From assembly GCA_041660925.1 (NCBI GenBank), contig JBAZVI010000004.1, positions 62,001-126,000 on the forward strand: a DNA stretch of 64,000 nucleotides. Reading direction: 5' to 3'. Positions 8,418-16,836 of the stretch are shown here, one piece after another (the stretch's first letter is position 1; every line of letters starts with the position of its first letter). The translations under genes were made by a program, and so were the position numbers. The notes under the pieces were generated by a model, which had not been told where the DNA came from, searched no databases, and was given only the letters and a program-made list of their open reading frames with translations. Origin of the DNA: Elusimicrobiota bacterium. Its GTDB lineage: Bacteria; Elusimicrobiota; Elusimicrobia; UBA1565.

Positions 8418-9455
8418 TCAGGATTTGACCTTGTCCGCCTGCAGCATCTGCATCGACATCATCATCATCGGCATCATCTGGCTCATCTCAGGGCCCATCA
8501 TCCCGCCCATCATCATCATCATCCCCATCATCGCCAGCTGCATCATCTGATCCTGGTTGCTCTCGACCGCCTTGGACTCCTTGATCTCCGGCGGCTGGAT
8601 CTCCTTCTTGCTGAGATTCGCGTAGTCGGCGTCCTTGAGGTTGGTGGGCACCGCCTCGTTGTCGGAGAGGCCGACGCCCGTGCCGCCGCCCGCCGCTCCG
8701 CCGAGCGAAGCGCTCCGGGCCCCGGTCGCGTCGAAGGAGCGCGCGGCGGCGCTCGCGGCGCGCTCGCTGTTGCCGCGCAGGGCGTCGGCCGACGCCTTCT
8801 GCACGCCCTTGAGCGATTCGAGGGAGACGTTGCCGCCGGCGCCGCCGAGCTTCTGCGGGCCGATGCCGATGCGTCCGAGACCGTCGCCGCGCGACTCGAC
8901 GAGGCCGGGGTTGCCGCCGAGCCCGAAGGGCCGGTCGCTGACCGCCATCGAGGCGCCCGAACCTCCGCCGCCGCCCGAGCGCGAGGGCAGGGCCGAGAGG
9001 TTCATCCTCGGCGCGGAGAAGCCGGTGTGCACCGGCTGGCCGCCCCAGCCGCCCGCGGCGGACCGGGACTCTCCGACCTTCTTCAGCGCGGCCGCGAGCG
9101 TGCCGCCCTCCGCCGCGGCCGCGGCGCCCGGTTCGATGAGCGCTCCGGCGGCGCCGCCCGGAGACTGATAGAGCGAGGAGATGGGCGCGCCGTCGCCGGC
9201 CCGGGCGTAGGCGCCCTGGCCCGGCATCTCGACGGAGAGGGCGGAGCCGGGCGCGCCCTGGGGGTTGGAGGCGTCGAGGGTGCGCAGGCTCTGCTCGGCG
9301 GCAGAGACCCCCTCGGAGGAAGGGACCGCGACGGAATCCGACCCCGTCTGATGGGCCATAGGCGCGAACAGCCAGAGGCCGATGCCCGCGAAAAGGACGA
9401 GCAACAGCCACCAGTTGCCGCGAAGCCAGGACCCGACGCCGTCGTCACGCTGCAT
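8418..9455 (-). CDS. Anchored Gly/Ser-rich protein with Met-rich C-terminus
   Basis: A 345-residue protein, first gene of the run. The start at 9455 (MQRDDGVGSWLRGNWWLLL) gives a short head and one membrane helix (about 14-32). It also sits about 36 bases after the predicted transcription start and has GGGAGG upstream. The middle is Gly/Ser/Ala-rich without family motifs I know. The C-terminus is striking: about 34 residues near 302-335 contain 20 methionines, followed by a short charged end (QADKVKS). It lacks the TPY motif. Possibilities are a hydrophobic Met-rich interaction surface or soft-metal binding; neither is established. The long frame continuing upstream of 9455 is antisense to the ligase gene and rejected. 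Confidence 0.68.
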   Translation of the reverse strand: MQRDDGVGSWLRGNWWLLLVLFAGIGLWLFAPMAHQTGSDSVAVPSSEGVSAAEQSLRTLDASNPQGAPGSALSVEMPGQGAYARAGDGAPISSLYQSPGGAAGALIEPGAAAAAEGGTLAAALKKVGESRSAAGGWGGQPVHTGFSAPRMNLSALPSRSGGGGGSGASMAVSDRPFGLGGNPGLVESRGDGLGRIGIGPQKLGGAGGNVSLESLKGVQKASADALRGNSERAASAAARSFDATGARSASLGGAAGGGTGVGLSDNEAVPTNLKDADYANLSKKEIQPPEIKESKAVESNQDQMMQLAMMGMMMMMGGMMGPEMSQMMPMMMMSMQMLQADKVKS

Positions 9456-9497
9456 GACGCGCCGCCCCCTCCCGAGAGGCAGACTATCCTTAATAGC

Positions 9498-9526
9498 AGT
9501 GTAAAGACCCCGCGAAACCTTGTCAA
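9498..9526 (-). promoter_or_regulatory. Sigma70-type promoter of the membrane-protein run
   Basis: Minus-strand TTGACA (complement of 9521-9526), a 17-base spacer and TACACT (complement of 9498-9503). Both hexamers are identical to those of the promoter at 194-223. The predicted start is near 9491, about 36 bases before the ATG at 9455. Confidence 0.7.
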
Positions 9527-9579
9527 GGGACTCTCGGGAGTCCTCCCATGACCATCGATTTGCCGAGACGCTCGCGTCC

Positions 9580-10869
9580 ATGCTACAACTCAACGAGGTC
9601 CGCGGGATCAAGATCGAACGGATGCCCATTCCCCCCACAAGGTCCGAGTCATCGCTGGCCGAGTTCGCCCGGCGCCTGCGCGGTTTCCCGCGCCATCTGG
9701 AGCAGCCCTTCCCCGTCCCCCGTTCCCATCGACCGATGTTCGAGGAGACGGTCCGCGGCTGCGCGGAGGCGCTCGCGGCGGTCGCACGCCACCTCTTCGG
9801 CGCGAAGCCGGCGCGTTGGCGCCGGATGCAGCCCCCGGAAGCCCTCGTCGGGGTCCTCGGGAGCCCCCTGCCCGCAGCGCCGCTCCCCTTCTTCCGACTG
9901 GACGCGCACTTCGACCCTGACCGCGGGAGCCTCGACATCCTGGAGTTCAATTGCGCCGACCCCAGCGGCATCGGCCTCAATGACGCCCTGATCGGGATGT
10001 GCCGCGAGGGCCGTCGTCGTTCCTCCGCGGAGTTCCTTCCGATGGCCGCGACGCATCTGCGGACGCTGCGCCGCGCGTATGCGGCGCAGCGTCGAAGCGC
10101 GCAGTGCGGGCGTCGCAAAGGCCTCTTTCTCCTCATCGACCCGCAGAGCCCGACCGCGTCCGATTTCCTCTGCCTTCTTCGAGCGCTCTCGGAGCTCGCC
10201 GGGCCCGTGGAACTCGTCCGACCCGAGGACGTCGACCTCATCCCGAGCGGCTCGCTCGTGCTCCACGACTACATCTACGAGCTGATCGACGCTCCGGACA
10301 AGGAGCTCTCCCGGGCCTGGCGGAAGCGCTTCACGGACGGAGACCTCTGCATGGTCACGAGTCCCCACGCGAACGTCCTCGAATCGAAGGGCGTCCTCGA
10401 GTTCCTGACGTCCCCGCGCTGGGCCGCCCTCTTCTCCCCCGCGGTCCGCCGGATCCTCCGCAGAGTCTCATGGACCCGCCGGGTCTCGGAACGGAAGACG
10501 GATCTCGACGGCCGGGAGGTCGACCTCCCGGCGTTCATCGCGAAGAACAAGGCCGGCCTGGTCCTGAAGCCGTGCTACGGCTACGGCGGACAAGACGTCC
10601 TGGTCGGACGGGACGCGACGACCTCCCGCTGGGAAGCCGCCCTCGAACGAGCCCTGAGCGAGCCCCTTCGCTGGGCGGTCCAGAGACGATCTCCTCCCGG
10701 ACGCACGGACCTGCCAGGCGGCCCCCATGCGGTCCTGAGCCTGTGGGGACATGACCGCTCGCTCTCCGGCATCTTCGCCCGTCTCTCCGGCGCCTCCACG
10801 ATCAACGTCCGGACGGGCGCCCGTCTCGCGGTCGGAGCGTTCATCCCGCAAACGACGAGGACGCGATGA
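9580..10869 (+). CDS. ATP-grasp-like ligase, circularly permuted type
   Basis: About 429 residues from the ATG at 9580; ATG 9622 is an alternative and no start has a clear ribosome site. The protein resembles circularly permuted ATP-grasp enzymes such as the glutathionylspermidine synthase group, which join a carboxylate to an amine using ATP. Visible signatures are LEFNCADPSGIGLND (acidic/Asn metal-site type motif), a segment with SPHANVLESKGVLEFL, and LVLKPCYGYGGQDVLVGRD, a typical nucleotide-binding Lys plus Gly-rich loop. The stop overlaps the next start (ATGA), so it is translationally coupled to the alpha-oxoamine synthase. Two further ligases of the same type lie at 12077 and 13580. 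The substrate is unknown. Confidence 0.65.
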   Translation: MLQLNEVRGIKIERMPIPPTRSESSLAEFARRLRGFPRHLEQPFPVPRSHRPMFEETVRGCAEALAAVARHLFGAKPARWRRMQPPEALVGVLGSPLPAAPLPFFRLDAHFDPDRGSLDILEFNCADPSGIGLNDALIGMCREGRRRSSAEFLPMAATHLRTLRRAYAAQRRSAQCGRRKGLFLLIDPQSPTASDFLCLLRALSELAGPVELVRPEDVDLIPSGSLVLHDYIYELIDAPDKELSRAWRKRFTDGDLCMVTSPHANVLESKGVLEFLTSPRWAALFSPAVRRILRRVSWTRRVSERKTDLDGREVDLPAFIAKNKAGLVLKPCYGYGGQDVLVGRDATTSRWEAALERALSEPLRWAVQRRSPPGRTDLPGGPHAVLSLWGHDRSLSGIFARLSGASTINVRTGARLAVGAFIPQTTRTR

Positions 10870-12080
10870 ACGAAGACTTCCGCCGGCGCCTGCTGCGCGC
10901 GCGCACGGACTGGATCGACCGGGCCGTCGCACTCAACGTGATGCACCAGTCCGTCCTCCGCATCGACGGCAAGGCGCTCCGTCTCCAGGACGGGACCTCC
11001 GTCGTCGAGTTCGTCTCCTGCTCCTATCTGGGTTTGGACCGGGAGAAGGCCGTCATCGACTCGGCCAAGCAGGCGCTCGACGAATGGGGAGTGCATCTGT
11101 GCACGGCCCGCACACGCCTCTCCATCGGCCTCAACACGGAGGTCGAGGAGCGGCTCTCGTCGCTCTTCCGGAGGACGGCGGTCACGTTCCCCTCGGTGAC
11201 GACGACGCACGCGGCGATCATCCCCCTGCTCGCGAAAGGACTCCTCCCCGTCGACGGCGTCGATGCGGACACGAGACTGGATTTCGTGCTCGACCGCTCC
11301 GCCCACGCCTCCATGCAGAACCTGCGTCCCTATCTCCAGGCCTCCGGCCAGGTCCGGACGATCCCCCACAACGACATGAACGCGCTCGAGGACCTCTGCA
11401 GGGAGAATGCTCGCGGAGGCCGGCGCACGGTCTATTTCTGCGACGGTGTCTATTCCATGGGCGGGGAATGCCCACTCGACGGCGTTCGCGGCCTCGTCGA
11501 CCGCTACGGGCTCATCCCCTACATCGACGACGCCCATGGGACCTCCGTCGTCGGACCCAAGGGAGAAGGCTTCGTCCGCACCCTCTGGCCCGACCTCCCG
11601 GGGAACGTCTTCGTGAACTTCTCTCTTTCGAAGGGCTTCGGGTGCAACGGCGGAGGCGTCCTGCTGCCGGACCGCGGATGCGAGACGGCCCTCCGGCGCC
11701 TCGGCATGCCTTACGCCTTCTCGGGCCCGCTCGACTTCTCGATCCTGGGAGCGGTGCGCGCGGCGCTGACGATCCACGAGAGCGGCGGCGTCGTCCCCCT
11801 CCAGGAGCGACTGCGGAGGAACGTCCGCCTCTTCGATTCGTCGATGTACGGCGCGCCGCGCGACGGCGTCTCCGCCGTCCGCGCGATCCCGATGAAGGAC
11901 GAGGACGCCGCCATCGACGCCGCGGCGGCGCTGCGCAGCGCCGGCTACTTCGTCTCCGCCGCGTTCTTCCCCGTCGTGTCCTTCGGCGAGCCGATCCTGC
12001 GCGTCGTCCTCTCGGCGCTGCACACCGAGGAGCAGATCGCAGGCCTCGTCCGAGAGCTCCGGCGTCTGCCGGCCGCATGA
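10866..12080 (+). CDS. Alpha-oxoamine synthase family PLP enzyme
   Basis: A 404-residue member of the family of 8-amino-7-oxononanoate synthase, serine palmitoyltransferase and CqsA. These enzymes condense an amino acid with an acyl thioester, with loss of CO2. Length is normal for the family. Signatures: SCSYLGL near 51, an aromatic/His ring-stacking region near 115, DGVYSMGGECPLDGV near 193, DDAHGTSVVG (Asp221, His224) and the Schiff-base motif NFSLSKGFG with Lys256. The catalytic set is complete, so it should be active. It overlaps both neighbours by four bases, inside a three-gene unit with two ATP-grasp ligases. No biotin genes are nearby, so a biotin role is unlikely. The product is probably an aminoketone that the ligases modify. 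Confidence 0.85.
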   Translation: MNEDFRRRLLRARTDWIDRAVALNVMHQSVLRIDGKALRLQDGTSVVEFVSCSYLGLDREKAVIDSAKQALDEWGVHLCTARTRLSIGLNTEVEERLSSLFRRTAVTFPSVTTTHAAIIPLLAKGLLPVDGVDADTRLDFVLDRSAHASMQNLRPYLQASGQVRTIPHNDMNALEDLCRENARGGRRTVYFCDGVYSMGGECPLDGVRGLVDRYGLIPYIDDAHGTSVVGPKGEGFVRTLWPDLPGNVFVNFSLSKGFGCNGGGVLLPDRGCETALRRLGMPYAFSGPLDFSILGAVRAALTIHESGGVVPLQERLRRNVRLFDSSMYGAPRDGVSAVRAIPMKDEDAAIDAAAALRSAGYFVSAAFFPVVSFGEPILRVVLSALHTEEQIAGLVRELRRLPAA

Positions 12081-13609
12081 CCGGCGACCGCATCCGACGG
12101 ACCCGTCGGCGCTGCACGTTCGAGCGCGGGCAGCTCGCGCGCATGTGGTCGGGCTTCGCCGGCGAGGAGTTCTCCCCGCACCCCTCGGGCCCGAACGGGG
12201 AGACCGCGCTCGAGGTCGAGGTCCTGGATTACCTCGACGACATCCACGAGGACGTCGTCCGCTACTCCACGAAGTGGCGCCCCCTCATCGAGAAGGAAGG
12301 TCTTCGTCCGCTGGGAGACCTCCCCTACCTCTATGGGGAGGACGATGTCCTGCGCCTCACGCGGACCTCCTGTCTCATCAAGGACGCTGCGCAGAAGGTC
12401 GCCCGCTCCGTCTGCGCGTCCGATGGAGCGGCGGGACTCTCCCGCCTGGTCTTCGCGCGCCTCGACGAGAGCCCGGAGACCGCCCACGGACTTCCGGCCG
12501 AAGTCCACGTGATGCGGCCCGACGTCCTCCGAACGCCCGCCGGGTACCGGGTCCTCGAGCTGAACATGACGCCCTCCGTGACGGGAGCATCGCACCCCTT
12601 CCTCGTCGAATACTATGCGGAGCATCCCTTCGTCCGCGCGCTCTCGGAGGTCTGGGACGTGCGCTTCCCGGACTACCTGGAGGGCTTGGCGGGCTATTTC
12701 GGCAAGGTCATCGGCGGGGGGAAGGGCGTCGTGCTCGATTTCAACCATGAGACCGCCTATCCTTCCGACCCGGAGACCTATCGCACGGTCCGATTCCTGA
12801 AGAAGTACGGGCTCGACCTCGACGTCGCGGACTTTCGCGACCGAAGACTGGAAGTGAACCGCAAGGGCGTCTTCTTCGGAGGAGACCGGGTCTCCGTGGT
12901 CGTCTGCCGCTTCATCCCCCACTTCTTCTATTCGAAGAGCGGTGCGCTCCAACCCCTGCTGCGCGCGTGGATGGACGGTCTCGTACAGCTCATCGGCCAG
13001 CCCGGCGACCTGGCCTCCTGCAGCAAGCTCCTCCTGGCGGCCCTGCTCGAGCCGCGCTTCCAGGGGCTGCTCTCCGCGCAGGAACTGGACGCGGTCCGGA
13101 AGGCCGTCCCGCCGACGTACCGGACCGTGCCGTCGGTCGTGGAGCATCGGGGAGAGCGGATCGCTCTCGCGGACCTCCTGCGCCTCCGGAAGGACGACTT
13201 CGTCCTGAAGTGGGGCCTAGGCTACGGCTCGGAGACCGTACACATCGGGCGCTTCCACGACGCGGACGCCTGGTCCGCTCTGACCGGGAAAGCTCTCTCC
13301 GAGACGAACTGGGTCGCGCAGGAGTTCGTCGCGCCCGAGGTCCGCATGAGCCCGACCGTCGTCGACGGACGGATGGAGCCGTTCCTGCACTCCCCGGTCG
13401 AAAGCCCCTTCATCGTCGAGGACCGGTTCTTCGGCATCCATGTGCGCGCCGCGGGCGTCCTCGGCCCTCGATTCGAGGGCGACTCTTTCGGGAACGGGAA
13501 ATGGGCGCTCGGTGCCAACATCGGGGCCGTCCTCGCGAGGAAAGGAGGACCGGCGGCCGTCGAGGGACGGCCCGACGCGTCAGGCCGCGGCGACCACCAC
13601 TCCGGCTGA
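12077..13609 (+). CDS. ATP-grasp-like ligase, circularly permuted type
   Basis: A 510-residue protein starting at the ATG that overlaps the stop of the synthase gene. It parallels the other two ligases here: VLELNMTPSVTGASHP (Glu/Asn motif), a central segment ending in GDLASCSKLLLAALLE, and FVLKWGLGYGSETVHIG as the Lys/Gly-rich nucleotide loop, followed by NWVAQEFVAPEV. The distance from these motifs and the Glu-Asn pair fit circularly permuted ATP-grasp enzymes. Probable role: ATP-dependent amide formation in the same pathway. The last 30 bases overlap the end of the convergent ligase gene at 13580. The extended frame upstream of 12077 is antisense or shifted relative to the synthase gene and not coding. 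Confidence 0.65.
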   Translation: MTGDRIRRTRRRCTFERGQLARMWSGFAGEEFSPHPSGPNGETALEVEVLDYLDDIHEDVVRYSTKWRPLIEKEGLRPLGDLPYLYGEDDVLRLTRTSCLIKDAAQKVARSVCASDGAAGLSRLVFARLDESPETAHGLPAEVHVMRPDVLRTPAGYRVLELNMTPSVTGASHPFLVEYYAEHPFVRALSEVWDVRFPDYLEGLAGYFGKVIGGGKGVVLDFNHETAYPSDPETYRTVRFLKKYGLDLDVADFRDRRLEVNRKGVFFGGDRVSVVVCRFIPHFFYSKSGALQPLLRAWMDGLVQLIGQPGDLASCSKLLLAALLEPRFQGLLSAQELDAVRKAVPPTYRTVPSVVEHRGERIALADLLRLRKDDFVLKWGLGYGSETVHIGRFHDADAWSALTGKALSETNWVAQEFVAPEVRMSPTVVDGRMEPFLHSPVESPFIVEDRFFGIHVRAAGVLGPRFEGDSFGNGKWALGANIGAVLARKGGPAAVEGRPDASGRGDHHSG

Positions 13610-14950
13610 ATAGAGGGCGTCTCTCGCCCGCAGCGAGCCCGGGCAATGGCGGCACCATAGGCCGCCTCCCGTCCTCCCGAGGAGATAGAGGGAGTCCACC
13701 CGCACGGTCTCGCGCGTCTCGACCTCTCCTAAGACCACGGGGACCGTTTCCTTGGGGGGACGCACCGCCTCCTGAACGACCCAGCCCCCGGCGGCGACCG
13801 CCGCCTCGACGGCCCGCTTCCAGGCGGCCTCCTCGGTCTCCGCGCCCAGGAGCACGTCGCAGGAGGCCGCACTGAAGCCCTTCTTGATCACCAGGTCCCG
13901 GCGTCTCGCGAGACTGAACTCGGGCAGGCGGACGGGACGCCCTTCGAAAGACGTTTCCCGGTCTCCGAGGATGCGCGTCCAAGGCAGGGCGCACAGGGCG
14001 CTCTCCGACGACGGGACCGGCATCGGAGCGCCTTCCGAGAGGATCCCGAGCAGACACTTGTTGCTCTCGAAGAACTCCCAGGGACTCTGATAGAGCAGGA
14101 CCTTCCCCGCGATCGCCGCGTCGAGCAGCGGCTGCACGGCGGCGTACTTCGCCGTGAGCTCCCAGGCGACCCCGTGGCGGAAGAGGACGTCGAGACGACG
14201 CCCCGCTTGACGCACGCCCTCGTCCGTGACCTCGAGGGGGTGCTCGCGCTCGTCGAGATGGAGGGTCTCGATCCCGGCCCGAGCCAGGGCCTCGTGGGTC
14301 TTCTTCAGCGTCGGACACCGGCGCTCCTCGGTCCCCTTGAGCGCCTCCCAGAGAGAGACGGTCTTCCCCTCGAAGTTCCTGCGGAAGAATCCCGGGATCT
14401 CGTCGAGGAACGAGGGGAACTCGAGCTTCAGCCCCGCCGCGGCGCGGCGGAGCGCCGGATGGTCGCGATAGTATTCCAGAAGGACCTTCTGATTGTAGTC
14501 GGCGACGACGCTCGAGACGTTCTGCTCGAGGAAATGCCCTCGTCCGCCCGCCTCGAGGATGTCCGGCCGCGCGATCGTCTCGCAGCCCTCGCAGGATCCC
14601 CTCAGGCGGTCGCAGATCGGGTGGGTGAGAACGGGCATCCCGAGCTCGGCCGCCGCCTTCGCGGGATCGCCTCCGAAGCGCGCAGTGAAGAGCCCCCGGA
14701 GGTCGGCGACGAAGCGGGCGGCGTCGTCGACCATCCCGCGATAGGACTCGGCGCCCAGGAAATGCGGCCGGTCGACGACCCGCTCCGGAGGCAGCTCGTC
14801 GCGGGCGAACGCGGCCGCCCAGCGGGCCTTGTACGCGCGGACCTGCGGGAGGTCCCGTCTCAGTGCGAGGTCGTATTCGGCGCGGACCTCGTCGAGGAGA
14901 GCGCACCCGTCCTTCCGCGAAGGCCGACTCCGCTCATCGCGCTCCTTCAT
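13580..14950 (-). CDS. ATP-grasp-like ligase, third paralogue, convergent
   Basis: A 456-residue protein from the ATG at 14950 (MKERDERSRPSRKDG). The layout matches the two plus-strand ligases: HFLEQNVSSVVADYNQ in place of the Glu-Asn motif, SPWEFFESNKCLLGIL in place of the Ser/Asn-Lys segment, and LVIKKGFSAASCDVLLGAE as the nucleotide loop. The loop is poorer in Gly than in the others. A distinctive Cys cluster (CDRLRGSCEGCETIARPD) lies near residue 115 and the C-terminus has CRHC; these could bind metal. The gene ends 30 bases inside the 3' end of the convergent ligase. It lies 25 bases downstream of the FtsH-like gene and may share its transcript. Confidence 0.6.
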   Translation of the reverse strand: MKERDERSRPSRKDGCALLDEVRAEYDLALRRDLPQVRAYKARWAAAFARDELPPERVVDRPHFLGAESYRGMVDDAARFVADLRGLFTARFGGDPAKAAAELGMPVLTHPICDRLRGSCEGCETIARPDILEAGGRGHFLEQNVSSVVADYNQKVLLEYYRDHPALRRAAAGLKLEFPSFLDEIPGFFRRNFEGKTVSLWEALKGTEERRCPTLKKTHEALARAGIETLHLDEREHPLEVTDEGVRQAGRRLDVLFRHGVAWELTAKYAAVQPLLDAAIAGKVLLYQSPWEFFESNKCLLGILSEGAPMPVPSSESALCALPWTRILGDRETSFEGRPVRLPEFSLARRRDLVIKKGFSAASCDVLLGAETEEAAWKRAVEAAVAAGGWVVQEAVRPPKETVPVVLGEVETRETVRVDSLYLLGRTGGGLWCRHCPGSLRARDALYSAGVVVAAA

Positions 14951-14975
14951 GCCTGATGGAGCCTCGTCCCGAGGG

Positions 14976-16625
14976 CTATGCGGCCGGCGGCGGCGGTACG
15001 GGGGCGTACTCCGGCTTGGGGGACTGCTTGCCGAACTCGGCGAAGATCCGGGCGATGTCGTCGTAGTCGAGCTCGTCGTGAGCGAGCAGCTCCGCGACGA
15101 AGCGCTCGACGATCTTCCACTCGGCCTTGAGCGTCGCCTCGGCCTCGGTGAGGGCCTGATGGAGGATCGCCTGGGTCTCGTCGTTGAGCTTCTGCTTGAG
15201 GGCTTCGGAGACGTGCTCCTTGGGGAGCACGCTGAAGTCGCCCACGAAGCCGCTCTTCCCCATGCCGAAGCGCCAGACCATCGCATGCGCCATGGCCATC
15301 GCGCTCTTGAAGTCCGAGCTCACGCCGTCGGTGGTGACGCCGTACTTGAGGCGCTCGCTGACGTAGCCGGAGAGCGAGACGCGGATGTGCGCGAACCAGG
15401 TGTTGCGGTCGGTGCTGTAGAGCTCCTCGCGCGGGGTGTGGTGGACGACCCCGAGCACGCCGCCGCGCTGGATGATGGAGGCCTTGAAGACGTCGTCGGT
15501 CGGATGGGTGAGGTAGAGTTCGACGAGGTGCCCCGCCTCGTGGTAGGCCGTCATCTCGCGCTCGTGCGGCGTGAGGTTGAGGCGGTGCTCGACGCCGAGC
15601 TCGATGCGCTCGATGGCCGAGGAGATGTCCTTGTAGCCGATGAGGTCCTTGCCGCCGCGGGCGGCGATGAGCGCGGCCTCCTTGAGGATGTTCTCGATCT
15701 CGGCGGGGGTCTTGTAGACCGCCTTGCGCGCGAGCCGGCCCATGTCGACGTCGGAGGCCACGGGGATCTTCTTCGCGTAGTACTCGAAGATCTGCTGGCG
15801 CTCGGCGAGATTGGGGCGGTTGATCTGGATCTTGCGGTCGAAGCGGCCGGGACGCAGCAGCGCCGGGTCGAGCACGTCCTCGGCGGCGTTCATCGCGCCG
15901 ATGACGAGCACGTGCGCGTCGCTCTCGTTGAGGCCGTCCATCTCGACGAGGAGCTGGTTCAGCGTCGAGTTCCCCTCCTGGCCGGAGCCGAAGGCGTCGT
16001 AGAAGACGCGCGCGCGGCCGAGGACCTCGAGCTCGTCGATGAAGATGATGCAGCCGCCGTAGGCCTTGGAGTACTGGCGCGCCTGCGAGAAGAGCTTGCG
16101 CACCCGCGAGGCGCCCACGCCGACGAAGACCTCGACGAACTCCGAGCCCGCGACGGAGAGGAAGGGGATGCCGGCCTCGGTGGCGATGGCCTTGGCGAGG
16201 AGCGTCTTGCCGCAGCCGGGAGGCCCCATGAGCATCATCCCGCGCATGATGTTCCCGCCGAGGCGCTTGACCGCCGAGCGGTCCTTGATGAGGGAGACGA
16301 CCTCGATGGCCTCGCGTTTGGCCTCGTTGAGGCCGATGACGTCGCTGAAGCTCACGCGGACCTCGTCGGCGTCGATCTTGGCCTTCTTGAAGCGCGCGAA
16401 GCCGCCGCCGTACTGGAGCAGATAGAGGAAAGCGACGAAGACGAGGGTCTGCAGGATGCCCCAGGGCAGGGAGGCGACGTTGATGCCGATGATGTAGCGC
16501 CGGATGCTCTCCTCCATGCCGGCCAGGTACCACATGGGGAGCATGACGGAGACGAACACCCCGACCGCGATGGCCACCCAGAGCCACCAGCGCTGCATGA
16601 AGAGCCTGAAGCGTGCCCAGAACAT
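14976..16625 (-). CDS. FtsH-like membrane AAA+ zinc protease
   Basis: A 549-residue FtsH homologue that would degrade membrane and soluble proteins at the inner membrane. Two N-terminal helices (about 14-33 and 55-72) flank a loop of only about 20 residues, much shorter than the usual FtsH periplasmic domain. The AAA module is complete: Walker A GPPGCGKT (134-141), pore motif FVGVGA, Walker B IIFIDE (194-199), and LDPALLRPGRFDR with the arginine finger. The protease has HEAGH (362-366) and a downstream GVSSDFKSAM segment supplying the third zinc ligand. AAAGGAGG precedes the start. The short loop and divergent sequence suggest a specialised paralogue; whether a canonical FtsH exists elsewhere cannot be seen here. 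Confidence 0.88.
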   Translation of the reverse strand: MFWARFRLFMQRWWLWVAIAVGVFVSVMLPMWYLAGMEESIRRYIIGINVASLPWGILQTLVFVAFLYLLQYGGGFARFKKAKIDADEVRVSFSDVIGLNEAKREAIEVVSLIKDRSAVKRLGGNIMRGMMLMGPPGCGKTLLAKAIATEAGIPFLSVAGSEFVEVFVGVGASRVRKLFSQARQYSKAYGGCIIFIDELEVLGRARVFYDAFGSGQEGNSTLNQLLVEMDGLNESDAHVLVIGAMNAAEDVLDPALLRPGRFDRKIQINRPNLAERQQIFEYYAKKIPVASDVDMGRLARKAVYKTPAEIENILKEAALIAARGGKDLIGYKDISSAIERIELGVEHRLNLTPHEREMTAYHEAGHLVELYLTHPTDDVFKASIIQRGGVLGVVHHTPREELYSTDRNTWFAHIRVSLSGYVSERLKYGVTTDGVSSDFKSAMAMAHAMVWRFGMGKSGFVGDFSVLPKEHVSEALKQKLNDETQAILHQALTEAEATLKAEWKIVERFVAELLAHDELDYDDIARIFAEFGKQSPKPEYAPVPPPPAA

Positions 16626-16737
16626 AGAGGAAAGCCTCCTTTAGACCGGGACCCTCGATGAGGGTTCCGGGCTAAGGATAGCAAATCCTATGAGGACGCT
16701 CGGCGCTGTGCCCACCGGGGGGCGTTCTTCCTCAGCT

Positions 16738-16757
16738 CCCTCCCCTTCGGGGGAGGG
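16738..16757 (-). terminator. Hairpin with UUCG-type loop
   Basis: Arms 16738-16745 and 16750-16757 pair perfectly around TTCG. It lies between the TadE-like gene (ends 16837) and the FtsH-like gene (starts 16625). No T-tract follows. A second imperfect stem lies at about 16648-16672. Terminator or spacer structure. Confidence 0.4.
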
Positions 16758-16836
16758 GTCGGGAGAGGGAGAGCGGCCGATGGCCCGCTCTCAGCACGCG
16801 ACCGGATTTTCATGCTCGGCGCCGAGCAAAGTGCCG

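Noticed and set aside
9456..10241. Upstream extension of the 8418 gene
   Set aside because: It runs antisense through the ATP-grasp gene; promoter, ribosome site and anchor helix fix the start at 9455.
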